Below, in pieces: positions 22,204-29,803 of a stretch of DNA of 32,583 bases. A model generated the notes under the pieces. That model was given only the letters and a program-made list of their open reading frames with translations, had not been told where the DNA came from and searched no databases. Within the stretch, counting starts at the first letter, position 1; each line of letters begins with the position of its first letter. This DNA comes from Flavobacteriales bacterium. GTDB lineage: Bacteria > Bacteroidota > Bacteroidia > Flavobacteriales_D > Sanyastnellaceae. Location of the stretch: contig JAQWFN010000090.1 of assembly GCA_029238785.1 (NCBI GenBank), forward strand, positions 1-32,583. The letters are read 5' to 3'. A program made the translations under genes and the position numbers.

Positions 22204-23682
22204 CTAATCTTTTCCATTTCTAAGTTTCCAAGCAGCATACTCTTTCATAAATGCTTGATTGAAAAGCTCTGCGATTTCTTTGGCTCCTTTAGCGGTGAAG
22301 TGCACGTAGTCTTTTCCTGCCAGCGGTGGATCAGCATTTACCCAACTTGCCATGGAGTTTTTGCCTCCCATCACTTCATAAATGTCCCAAAACGCACAAC
22401 CATTATTTAACGCAGCGGCTTTTAAGGCATCTCTCACCTGAGTTAAGTAGGGGTAAGTAACGAAGTCTTCTCCTACTTTGGTGGCCATGTCTGAAGGACC
22501 AATCACTACAAAAGTGGCTTCGGGGAGCAGTTGTTTTAGTCGGTTTATCTGTGCAGCAAACCAACGTCCGTAGTTTTGTGCTTGAGTAGAATCTTTCACA
22601 TAAGGCACGCTATTTCCGCCATATTGCAGCAAGACCAATCTGGTGTTCAAATGTTTGTATTGTTCTGCAAGTTGGCTTTGGTCTATTTTCTTGAATAAAG
22701 TTCCTGAGCTTCCTCGCATTGGAATATTGTGCACCTGAACTCCTCGGTAACTTCCAAAGTTGACAGCGTAAAACTCTGGTGAAGCCTCTCCAATGACTTC
22801 TATTTTGAAGTTTTTGACACTTTCTTGGAAGTTGATGGACTTGTGTTTAAAATCGTTGCTGATTCCAAGGCTATCGCTTGCAATAATACTATCGTTAAGC
22901 CAGTAGTTGATGCGCGCAGGACTCGGTGTATGACCGTAGAAAATTCCAGCTCTTTGGAAACTTCTGGTGTTGGAATAGCCCAATCTGGATGGTTCAAAAA
23001 GTACAAATGCATTGCTATCTTGGATGCTTTGTGCTTGTCCGAAAGCAGCAAGCAAGCCATAGCGTTTATGCTCAATTCGTTCGTCTTTCTTACCGTAAAG
23101 CGTGAAGCGTTCGAAGCTTTTAATGTCTTTTTGTTTGATGGCTGATGAGGGAACTACTTCAACCACGGGTACAAGTCCCGGACCTTTTCCTCCCCATTTC
23201 CCTTGCCAGTTTTTTCTTAGAACGTTGGTTATTCTATCAGTTTCAATTTGAGAATCGCCATAATGAAGCACGTCAACTAAGGCTTTATCGCTATTTTCAA
23301 GCGCCTCGAAAAGGTCATCAAAAAAGCTTTTATCTTTATTGGGTAGTTGAATTTGGAGTCGTTCAATGGCTTTTTGAATGGCCGCTTCTTTTAATCGAGC
23401 AATTTCAGCTGAATCAATTGTTTCGTTTTCATTTTCTGGCTGAAGATCGAGCTCGTTTTGAATGCTATCTTCTTCTAAATGATAGCTCGCAAGTAGTGCA
23501 TTCACATCAAGCTTTTCTTTCTTTTTCTTGAAGGGGTTGTAATCGGCCGTTTTGGCAAATTTCAACTCGAGATTGTTTCCAAGTTGAATGTTGTTTTCAG
23601 GCCAAAGGGCAGAAATAGTGAAAGAAGAAGCACCAACGATGAAGAGGCAAAGGAATGTTGTAAACGGTGAAATCTGACTCAT
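22204..23682 (-). CDS. SGNH-fold periplasmic protein with coiled-coil N-region
   Basis: This 492-residue protein opens with a signal or anchor segment (FTTFLCLFIVGASSFTISAL), then a charged helical stretch (about 50-115, with AEIARLKEAAIQKAIERLQI). The SGNH domain has block I LHYGDSQIETD with nucleophile S144, block III changed to LQYGGNSV, and D458/H461 in KDYVHFTAKG. HYGDSQ is the form seen in AlgX/PatB-like acyltransferases. The gene overlaps the LysM gene by four bases, and the next SGNH gene starts one base after its stop. The two SGNH proteins share the closing pattern YEVMGG/FEVMGG near the C-terminus, so they are paralogues, possibly one transferase and one esterase. Confidence 0.87.
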   Translation of the reverse strand: MSQISPFTTFLCLFIVGASSFTISALWPENNIQLGNNLELKFAKTADYNPFKKKKEKLDVNALLASYHLEEDSIQNELDLQPENENETIDSAEIARLKEAAIQKAIERLQIQLPNKDKSFFDDLFEALENSDKALVDVLHYGDSQIETDRITNVLRKNWQGKWGGKGPGLVPVVEVVPSSAIKQKDIKSFERFTLYGKKDERIEHKRYGLLAAFGQAQSIQDSNAFVLFEPSRLGYSNTRSFQRAGIFYGHTPSPARINYWLNDSIIASDSLGISNDFKHKSINFQESVKNFKIEVIGEASPEFYAVNFGSYRGVQVHNIPMRGSSGTLFKKIDQSQLAEQYKHLNTRLVLLQYGGNSVPYVKDSTQAQNYGRWFAAQINRLKQLLPEATFVVIGPSDMATKVGEDFVTYPYLTQVRDALKAAALNNGCAFWDIYEVMGGKNSMASWVNADPPLAGKDYVHFTAKGAKEIAELFNQAFMKEYAAWKLRNGKD

Positions 23683-25055
23683 TTGGGTGAATGTATGATG
23701 AGTTTTTGTCCAGGACGTATGTCTGTACTAATCTTGTTCCATTTCATGATGTCTTCTGCTGAAACACCAGGGAATTTCTGAGCAATTTGCCAAAGACTGT
23801 CTCCACTTTTAACGGTGTAGGTCTCGGTTTCATTTGAATTTGGAGGACGATCAGCAACTTTATTTGAGGCTCTGGGCTCGCTTGTCGCCTTAGACTTATT
23901 TTGAGCTTTATCAGCTGTATAAATGAGGAGTCGTTGACCAACATTAATGCGGTCGCTTCTTAAGTTATTCCAGTCCATGATTTGACTTACCCTCACTCCA
24001 AAGTTATCTGCTATTTTTCCGAGTACATCACCGCTGCGCACAATGTATTCGTTTTCCTTGCCGCTTTCCACAATTTTCTCTTTGGCTTTAACTGGAGGCT
24101 TCCATTGATATAAGCTATCAGCCATGCTCAAGAACAACTCCATTTTTTCGACAGGGATTATAATGGGCACTTCTCGATGAGGAGCAGGGAGTCGGTTTCC
24201 TATGTAAGCCGGGTTCAGCTCTTCAAAGGTGCTTTTTTTCAAACCAAGAACTTGCACTAAGGCTTCTTTATAAATGGTATCTGCAATGGGAATGGCATCA
24301 AAACTATTGAGTTCATTCAGCCAAAAAACCAATTGGTTTTCTCGTTCAAAATTCCCTCGCAGGCGCATGCAAACTTTCAAAGCGGTGAACACCTGGAACA
24401 TTTCAAGATCGGCAACAATTTCAGATTCCTTGCGTGCATTGGTCCATTTAGCTCCTTTCACATGAGCCGCGATGGTTTTGATGTGGTTCATTTCAAAAAC
24501 CTCGAAGTAGGCTCGAAGCAGTTCAGTAGTGGCTTCTGTGGCGAGAGAAGCAGCTCTGCGTTCATCGATGTCTTGATCGATATGCAGCCCTTGTCTTTTG
24601 GCATTCACAAAATCAAGTGCCCAAAGACCAGCTTGATCTGAACTGTTTCTAAAAGTTGGGTTTAAACCACTTAGTACCATCGTCAAAAAAGCATAATCCC
24701 GATCCATTTCAACCCGATCGAGGTGTTTATGCAATAGTGGGAAATACAAATCGGCTAAGGACTGTATTTCTAGAAAGCGCTCACAATTTTGGCTTAAGAG
24801 TAGGTCAATATATTCCATCTCGAGTTCCTTGTTTGAAGGAATTGTGAGCAGGGCTTGTTCAAGAGCGCTTGGAGCAGCTATTTGTTCTTTGAAAGTTGGC
24901 GGACAAGGTTTGTTTGTGCTCAAACGTTGGGAGATCTTTTGATGGAACCACGGGAGTGAAGCCTGATTCCATCGTTCCGCGAGCTCATTAGGAGCATGCT
25001 GCGCCGATACTGCGAAGGAAAGCGGGAATAAAAAAAGAAAAACCAACTTTTTCAT
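23679..25055 (-). CDS. LysM protein with degenerate MltD-like lytic transglycosylase domain
   Basis: This 458-residue periplasmic protein has a signal peptide MKKLVFLFLFPLSFAVSAQ. A lytic-transglycosylase-like domain (about 105-310) is recognisable by LNP at 131-133, QAGLW (141-145), GLHIDQDIDERR (156-167) and a later LNPAYIGNRLPAP. The catalytic Glu of the family's ES-x-FNP motif is Leu here (L128 in MVLSGLNP), and the YNAG motif reads HVKG (198-201), so it should be inactive. Two LysM domains follow (335-380 and 411-458), joined by a Ser/Lys/Asn-rich linker, and should bind peptidoglycan. It is the first gene of the SGNH/SGNH/MBOAT operon. ATG at 25055 is chosen because it gives a standard signal peptide and follows a -7 box. 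Confidence 0.88.
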   Translation of the reverse strand: MKKLVFLFLFPLSFAVSAQHAPNELAERWNQASLPWFHQKISQRLSTNKPCPPTFKEQIAAPSALEQALLTIPSNKELEMEYIDLLLSQNCERFLEIQSLADLYFPLLHKHLDRVEMDRDYAFLTMVLSGLNPTFRNSSDQAGLWALDFVNAKRQGLHIDQDIDERRAASLATEATTELLRAYFEVFEMNHIKTIAAHVKGAKWTNARKESEIVADLEMFQVFTALKVCMRLRGNFERENQLVFWLNELNSFDAIPIADTIYKEALVQVLGLKKSTFEELNPAYIGNRLPAPHREVPIIIPVEKMELFLSMADSLYQWKPPVKAKEKIVESGKENEYIVRSGDVLGKIADNFGVRVSQIMDWNNLRSDRINVGQRLLIYTADKAQNKSKATSEPRASNKVADRPPNSNETETYTVKSGDSLWQIAQKFPGVSAEDIMKWNKISTDIRPGQKLIIHSPK

Positions 25056-25059
25056 ACTG

Positions 25060-25067
25060 TAAAGATA
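25060..25067 (-). promoter_or_regulatory. Promoter -7 box of the acylation operon
   Basis: The minus strand reads TATCTTTA, 7 of 8 to TAnnTTTG, four bases before the ATG at 25055. It predicts a nearly leaderless mRNA for the LysM-SGNH-SGNH-MBOAT operon. Confidence 0.5.
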
Positions 25068-25117
25068 AAGGCCGTGCATGGGCTGTTTGAAAGAGAAAGG
25101 CATGAAGTTATGAACGA

Positions 25118-25132
25118 CAAACTATGAGTTTG
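25118..25132. promoter_or_regulatory. Dyad in the divergent LysM/Hpt spacer
   Basis: CAAACT-ATG-AGTTTG is a perfect 6-bp inverted repeat with a 3-base centre, roughly midway between the divergent genes at 25055 and 25233. It could be an operator for either operon. Confidence 0.3.
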
Positions 25133-25232
25133 CCTTAAAAGCTTCAGTTTTTTCCTACAAAGAAGCATTGTATTCAACGAAACTTTAGAAGAAAAATGTC
25201 CGTAATAGAACATAACCGCTTTAAACACCACT

Positions 25233-25712
25233 ATGAAAATGCACACTCACTATGCCAATGCGCTAAGCGCACGCTTACAAGAAATGAAAGCGAAAGGCTA
25301 CTCCTCAGGATCGATACAACTCGACTCTAAACCTCATGATTTTACCTTCTCGAGCTTCTTTGAATCGAGTCATTTTCAAGGGTTCTATATGGGTGGTTTG
25401 CCGCATGTTCTTGAACTATTTGAGATTTTCCGGACAGCTTTTCCGAACAAGTGGGATAGCTTAACAAAAGGTATGAATTGTGGAGATGAACTGCAGATAT
25501 ATCATGCTGCCCACAATCTTAAACCCTTGTTTAGAATGATTGGTATAGATCGGTTCAACAAGCACTTAAATATGCTAACTTCAAAAGAAAGCGATTTAGG
25601 TGAAGAAAAGCTTGCTGCCTTTCAAAGCATTGAGTCAAGGCTTCCGCAAATCATGTACATGACAGCGATTGAAATTGCTCGAATGAAGAACTTCATTAAA
25701 GCAACAGCCTAA
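25233..25712 (+). CDS. Histidine phosphotransfer (Hpt) domain protein
   Basis: This 159-residue soluble protein has a four-helix Hpt-like region in its second half. The phospho-acceptor is probably H94 in IYHAAHNLKPLFRMIG, which matches the Hpt signature (AHxLKxxxxxxG). Helices before (LPHVLELFEIFRTAFPNKWD) and after (KLAAFQSIESRLPQI) fit the bundle. The first about 45 residues are not Hpt-like. It lies 30 bases before a LytTR response regulator gene in the same direction and probably hands phosphate to it. No kinase gene is adjacent; the donor may be distant. ATG 25233 or 25239 could be used. Confidence 0.85.
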   Translation: MKMHTHYANALSARLQEMKAKGYSSGSIQLDSKPHDFTFSSFFESSHFQGFYMGGLPHVLELFEIFRTAFPNKWDSLTKGMNCGDELQIYHAAHNLKPLFRMIGIDRFNKHLNMLTSKESDLGEEKLAAFQSIESRLPQIMYMTAIEIARMKNFIKATA

Positions 25713-25742
25713 ACACACTAACACTAGCAAACACCCTACATT

Positions 25743-26444
25743 ATGAAGTTGAAATGTTTAATTGTGGACGATGAGCCGATGGCGAGAGCTTCGGTGAAAC
25801 ATTTGTGCGAAAGACATGAAGCCCTAAAGTTCGTTGGATCTTGTGAGAATGCGAAGCAAGCATTGGATTTTCTCTCTGGTAATCATGTTGATCTTGTATT
25901 TCTTGATATTGAAATGCCGGGTTTAGATGGAATTCAGTTTTTGAAGTCACTAAAAAAAGCACCAAATATCATCATCACAACATCTCACAAAAACTATGCG
26001 TTCGAAGCTTTTGAGGTAAAGGCCCTCGACTTTATTTCAAAACCAATAGAATACCGCCGTTTTAAGGAGGCTGTTCAAAAGGTGATCGACCTTGAAGCCT
26101 TGAAGAATAATGAGAATACCGAAGAAGGTTTTATGTATGTAAAAACCGATGGCAAACTCACAAGGGTAGATTATACCGATATTCTCTACATCGAGAGCAT
26201 GCGTGATTATGTTAACATTAGAACTAAAGAAGGTCGCTTAGTGGTGCACTCAACCCTCAAGAAAATTCACGAGTCACTTTCTGATGATCGAAGATTTGTT
26301 CGTGTCCATAGAAGTTTCATTTGTAACATCAATCAAGTTGAAGACTTATTGAAGAACGAAGTTATCATTGGCGACTACTCATTACCTGTTTCAAGATCGC
26401 ACAAGCAAGGTTTAATCTATAGTTTGAGAGAAAAATCAGCCTGA
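25743..26444 (+). CDS. LytTR-family DNA-binding response regulator
   Basis: This 233-residue two-domain regulator has an N-terminal receiver (about 1-122) with D9/D10, phospho-acceptor D55 (LVFLDIEMPGLDG), switch T80 and K100 (FISKPIEY). A C-terminal LytTR DNA-binding domain (about 130-228) shows MYVKTDGKLTRVDYTDILYI, FVRVHRSFICNINQVE and LPVSRSHKQG. It is most like the LytR/AlgR regulators common in Bacteroidota. Its partner is the Hpt protein just upstream. Targets are unknown; candidates include its own operon and the divergent envelope acylation operon. Confidence 0.94.
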   Translation: MKLKCLIVDDEPMARASVKHLCERHEALKFVGSCENAKQALDFLSGNHVDLVFLDIEMPGLDGIQFLKSLKKAPNIIITTSHKNYAFEAFEVKALDFISKPIEYRRFKEAVQKVIDLEALKNNENTEEGFMYVKTDGKLTRVDYTDILYIESMRDYVNIRTKEGRLVVHSTLKKIHESLSDDRRFVRVHRSFICNINQVEDLLKNEVIIGDYSLPVSRSHKQGLIYSLREKSA

Positions 26445-26520
26445 ATTACCAAAAATCGAAAATATTGGTCGGTTCATCGAAAGTTTACTCGGTCATTGAA
26501 AACACTCCATTACTTTAGTA

Positions 26521-26604
26521 TTGCGATAGAGGATGGTGAACTGAAATCGCAAACACAATTTATTGTGTTGGAGAGGGTTGGATGGTGTTCCAACCCTTTT
26601 TTTT
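26521..26604 (+). ncRNA. Structured 3' element or small RNA after the LytTR gene
   Basis: Three nested or successive perfect stems lie in 84 bases: TTGCGAT (26521-26527) with ATCGCAA (26546-26552), AACACAA-TTTA-TTGTGTT (26552-26569), and the terminator stem GGGTTGG/CCAACCC. A -7-like TACTTTAG (26511-26518) lies just upstream, so transcription starting near 26523 would give a short highly folded RNA. No open frame is evident. It may instead be the 3' UTR of the Hpt-LytTR mRNA. Confidence 0.4.
26575..26604 (+). terminator. Rho-independent terminator of the Hpt-LytTR operon
   Basis: GGGTTGG (26575-26581) pairs with CCAACCC (26590-26596) around an 8-base loop and is followed by eight T (26597-26604). 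Confidence 0.9.
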
Positions 26605-26646
26605 GTTTGTTTAACAGATGAGGTCCCTGAGATAAGTAATGATAAT

Positions 26647-26661
26647 AATAGCTTTGCTATT
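26647..26661 (+). promoter_or_regulatory. Promoter -7 box inside a dyad, for the 26676-29410 operon
   Basis: TAGCTTTG (26649-26656) fully matches TAnnTTTG and lies 19 bases before the ATG at 26676. It sits inside a perfect dyad AATAGC-TTT-GCTATT (26647-26661), so a regulator binding there would cover the -7 box. No clear -33 TTG is present, which also hints at activator or alternative control. Confidence 0.5.
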
Positions 26662-26675
26662 TTTAGCGGCCCAGA

Positions 26676-27251
26676 ATGAAAATACAGCTTAAAGCGCTCA
26701 CCATTGTTTTCTTGCTTATCTTACAGTTCAATGCTTTTGGACAATTGGATGAGCGCGAAAGCATGTTCAGACCCCTTATAGGAGGAGGCTTTTTGAGTGG
26801 AGGTAGTTTCTCGCCAAATCAATTGAATTATTTAAGTGGAGGCGTAGTTCGTGCAGGTCTTCAAACCACATTTCTCAAAAAACACAACGCGGCAATACTT
26901 CTTGGTATTAATCAATTTGATAGGGACGTTTTCTATCCCTTAATGCTTCAATTTCGTTGGGTGAATAAGCCCGATAAGGCTTTAGGATTCCTTACTTCAT
27001 TTGGATATTCACCAGGAAAAGGTGAGTTCGAAATCGAGAGCGATGATTACGAACTAGAAGGAGGCTTCTACTTGGAATTTGGTGCTCAGTGGAAATTTGA
27101 TTTGGGCGCTCAGTGGGCCATGATGCCGAGCATTTCAGTTTCTCGACAAAGAGCAATACTTGAATATAATCCTGAGTTTAGTTCGAGCTATGAGGTTCAA
27201 GACGACCGAATTGCAGTGGTGTTTGCTATTAATCTTCAACTCGGACATTAA
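26676..27251 (+). CDS. Small outer-membrane beta-barrel-like protein
   Basis: This 191-residue protein has a signal peptide (ALTIVFLLILQFNAFGQ). The mature sequence has alternating hydrophobic/polar strands with many Gly and aromatic residues (LSGGVVRAGLQTTFLKKHNA, ALGFLTSFGYSPGKG, GGFYLEFGAQWKFDLGAQWA), and the C-terminus ends in a strand (VVFAINLQLGH). This suggests an 8-stranded-type outer-membrane barrel, but no named family is recognised. Its stop codon overlaps the ATG of the CotH gene by one base (TAATG), so the two are translated together and probably work together. Confidence 0.78.
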   Translation: MKIQLKALTIVFLLILQFNAFGQLDERESMFRPLIGGGFLSGGSFSPNQLNYLSGGVVRAGLQTTFLKKHNAAILLGINQFDRDVFYPLMLQFRWVNKPDKALGFLTSFGYSPGKGEFEIESDDYELEGGFYLEFGAQWKFDLGAQWAMMPSISVSRQRAILEYNPEFSSSYEVQDDRIAVVFAINLQLGH

Positions 27252-29410
27252 TGATGAAACTCCTCTTCGCCACCGCTTTGCTGATACTATCTTCGATGCA
27301 TCTTCTGGCTCAAGAGCTTGTATTGTCTGAGTATGGACCAACAAGCGGATTTAATGATCATTCAGCGTGGTTTGAAGTTCAAAATAGGAGTGAAGAAGGA
27401 ATTAATTTAAGTGAACTTGAGCTCTATTTGAATGATGATCTCATTTATACTGGTCCAGATTCGCTGCTCGGTGTTGGAGGCTTTTTTGTTTTTCATGCTG
27501 ATGGATATAGAAGCAGCAGAAAACCACAACTGGCTCACCGAAGCATGTTTTCTCCCACTAGAGGGAGCTACATCTTGCACTTCAATAATACATCATCTTC
27601 ACTAAAAGAGCAATGTGTTCCCGAAGGCATGAGCTACGGATTAAATGAGAACAACAATGAAGTCCATTTCAGAATGGCGAGTAGAGGAGAAGAAAACGGA
27701 GGGGAAGAAGTGCTGTTTCTGCCCAATGATCCTTTACCAAGTTTAGCTTCAGGTTTCTATCCAAACCCAATTAGTGTGACTTTTGAACAGCAAGAGTGGG
27801 AAGGGCAAAAGACGGTTTATAGTTTAAACGGTGTTTCTCTTCAATCGAGCAATACAGAAGCATCTTCAAAAGGCATTTCTATCACCAATCAAAGCTTTGC
27901 AGATTTGAGTTACATCCCTGCTTCTGGTGAACACATCGAACCAAATGGAAATGTTCAAACAGCACAAACGATTCACGCTCAATCTTTCCAATACACCTGT
28001 GCCGTGAGTAAGGTTGTGCGCGAAGTTTATTTCATTGGTGAAGCGCTTTCAAACAAATATAAATTACCTGTAATCACGATCACTACTGAAGACGAAGCGC
28101 TCTTTGGAGCTAGAGGTATTTATGGATACGGCGAATCTGGACATAATTTTGATATGAAAGGAGAACTTTGGGAAAGAGATGCTAGTCTTCACTTTTTTGA
28201 TGACGGAGAATTGAAACTCAGTCAAGATGTAGGGCTTCGAATTCGCGGTAAATCAAGCCGATGGGCTCCCCAAAAGAGCTTTAAGATTTATGCGCGATCG
28301 GTCTATGGAAGAAACCAATTACCCAACGTATTTTTCGACGATGAGGTAGACTTTCTAAAGCGCATTAACCTTAGAAGTGCGCATAATGATTATATCCGAA
28401 GCATGATGACCGACCATGTGGCCATGACTTCGGCGAAAGAACAGAACTTCGATACGCCAAACAGCAAACATGCTATTCTTTTTCTGAATGGCGAGTTCTG
28501 GGGGGTCTATGCCATACAGGATAGTATGGATGAGCATTATCCAGATAGTTATTATGGTGTTGACGATGATAATGTTGAGTTGGTTGATGGGAGCGAGAGT
28601 AGCACCCTAAACTACACAGAGATCATCAACTATGCAGTGGCTCATCCAAACATGACTGATGAAGACGTGGCTTGGATTGAAGATCGAGTGGATTTACCTT
28701 CATTACTAGAATATCACGCCTTTCAGATTTATATGGCCAATTGGGACTGGCCTCAAAAAAATGTCAAAGCCTGGTTAAGTGAAGCCGAAAACCAAGATTT
28801 GCGCTATTTCTTTTTTGATTGTGATGCCTGCTTTAACGAATATGAAAATGAGAGTTTGGGAAGATTTTATCCAGAACTCAATACTTCACGACATTCGATA
28901 TTGCTCTCGAGTCTTTTAAGAAATGAGGAAGTGAGGAAACAATTCAGCAATACCTTAGTAACCTTGCTTCAAGGTCCTTTGAAAACAAGCACGCTCTTAA
29001 GTATTATTGATGAAACCGAGCAAAACATACAGCCGCACATTGATGAGCATATTGCACGTTGGGGTTATCCTCAAAACCGCTCAACTTGGGAGAATTCAGT
29101 TGAAAGTATGCGTTTGTTTGCAATCAAAAGACCTCAAAAGATTCAAGACATGGTGAGCTTACTTTTAGGTGATAAGATTGGAGTCTACCCTAATCCAGTT
29201 CAAGCTTGGAGTACTTTAAATTTGATTAGTTTTGGTTTGTTGACGGACGAATTTTCTTTTGAAATCTTTAACCTCAGTGGCATGAAGCTGCAAGAAGGGA
29301 TTTCAAACAATGAACAAGTGCCATTGAATGAGCTGTCGCCAGGAAATTACATTTTGAAGATCAATAAAGGCGGTTTTAATGCCTACACCCGCTTTGTAGT
29401 GATGCCCTAA
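27251..29410 (+). CDS. CotH-kinase-family protein with T9SS type A sorting tail
   Basis: This 719-residue secreted protein has a signal peptide (LLFATALLILSSMHLLAQ). A lamin-tail-like domain follows (about 20-115: LVLSEYGPTSGFNDHSAWFE). The CotH region (about 270-630) contains LRIRGKSSRWAPQKSFKIYA, LNGEFWGVYAIQDSMDEHYP, NWDWPQKNVKAW and FFFDCDACF, which correspond to the family's ATP/metal-binding motifs. The last about 75 residues are a type A type IX signal (VYPNPVQAWSTLNLI, ending NAYTRFVVMP). CotH proteins are atypical kinases that phosphorylate spore-coat or surface proteins. Here it would act outside the cell or on the surface, where the phosphate donor is unclear. ATG 27251 or 27254 may be used. 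Confidence 0.9.
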   Translation: MMKLLFATALLILSSMHLLAQELVLSEYGPTSGFNDHSAWFEVQNRSEEGINLSELELYLNDDLIYTGPDSLLGVGGFFVFHADGYRSSRKPQLAHRSMFSPTRGSYILHFNNTSSSLKEQCVPEGMSYGLNENNNEVHFRMASRGEENGGEEVLFLPNDPLPSLASGFYPNPISVTFEQQEWEGQKTVYSLNGVSLQSSNTEASSKGISITNQSFADLSYIPASGEHIEPNGNVQTAQTIHAQSFQYTCAVSKVVREVYFIGEALSNKYKLPVITITTEDEALFGARGIYGYGESGHNFDMKGELWERDASLHFFDDGELKLSQDVGLRIRGKSSRWAPQKSFKIYARSVYGRNQLPNVFFDDEVDFLKRINLRSAHNDYIRSMMTDHVAMTSAKEQNFDTPNSKHAILFLNGEFWGVYAIQDSMDEHYPDSYYGVDDDNVELVDGSESSTLNYTEIINYAVAHPNMTDEDVAWIEDRVDLPSLLEYHAFQIYMANWDWPQKNVKAWLSEAENQDLRYFFFDCDACFNEYENESLGRFYPELNTSRHSILLSSLLRNEEVRKQFSNTLVTLLQGPLKTSTLLSIIDETEQNIQPHIDEHIARWGYPQNRSTWENSVESMRLFAIKRPQKIQDMVSLLLGDKIGVYPNPVQAWSTLNLISFGLLTDEFSFEIFNLSGMKLQEGISNNEQVPLNELSPGNYILKINKGGFNAYTRFVVMP

Positions 29411-29800
29411 GCTCCGAAGAAGAGCTCGTGAAGATACCTCCAAGGAGCAAAAGTAAAAATACCCGCTACAATGATCCCAGCGAAATACAAAATGAGCATG
29501 CCTCTTCTGTGCGCCTTGATGCGCATCTTCCTAACGTGATTAATAGAAGTAGGGACGGTGTATAAGGTGACGAAACTCAATAGATGAATCCAAACAAAAT
29601 GATTCAGAAACTGAGGTCCTACACGTGCTTCCATAAACACGCTCACACTGGCGGAGAAGAACATCAAAACCATATAAACCCAGCCTATTTTTTTATGGTG
29701 GGGTACCCTTCTTCATCAAGAGTACGATAGTTCCTAAGATGAATGCCACCAATACGGTCCACATATGCATCATCATCAAAATGTAATAGCTCGAACTCAT
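29407..29800 (-). pseudogene. DUF2306 membrane protein gene interrupted by a one-base frame change
   Basis: Two adjoining minus-strand frames together make one DUF2306-like protein of about 130 residues. The first (29800-29693) reads MSSSYYILMMMHMWTVLVAF and onwards to MKKGTPP-stop. The second continues with HKKIGWVYMVLMFFSASVSV and WIHLLSFVTLYTVP, then KAHRRGMLILYFAGIIVAGI and FTFAPWR. Dropping one C from the GGTACCCCAC stretch, or a +1 slip at CCA-TAA, joins them to the family's usual KGTxxHKxxGW. Four transmembrane helices result. It may be a recent pseudogene, a base error, or frameshifted expression. It starts 3 bases after the peptidase gene stop and its own stop overlaps the CotH stop. 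Confidence 0.8.
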
Positions 29801-29803
29801 GAT

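Noticed and set aside
29680-29710. Programmed frameshift on the seven-A run
   Set aside because: In the upstream frame the TAA stop is reached before the ribosome enters the A-run, so slippage on the A-run alone cannot join the frames.
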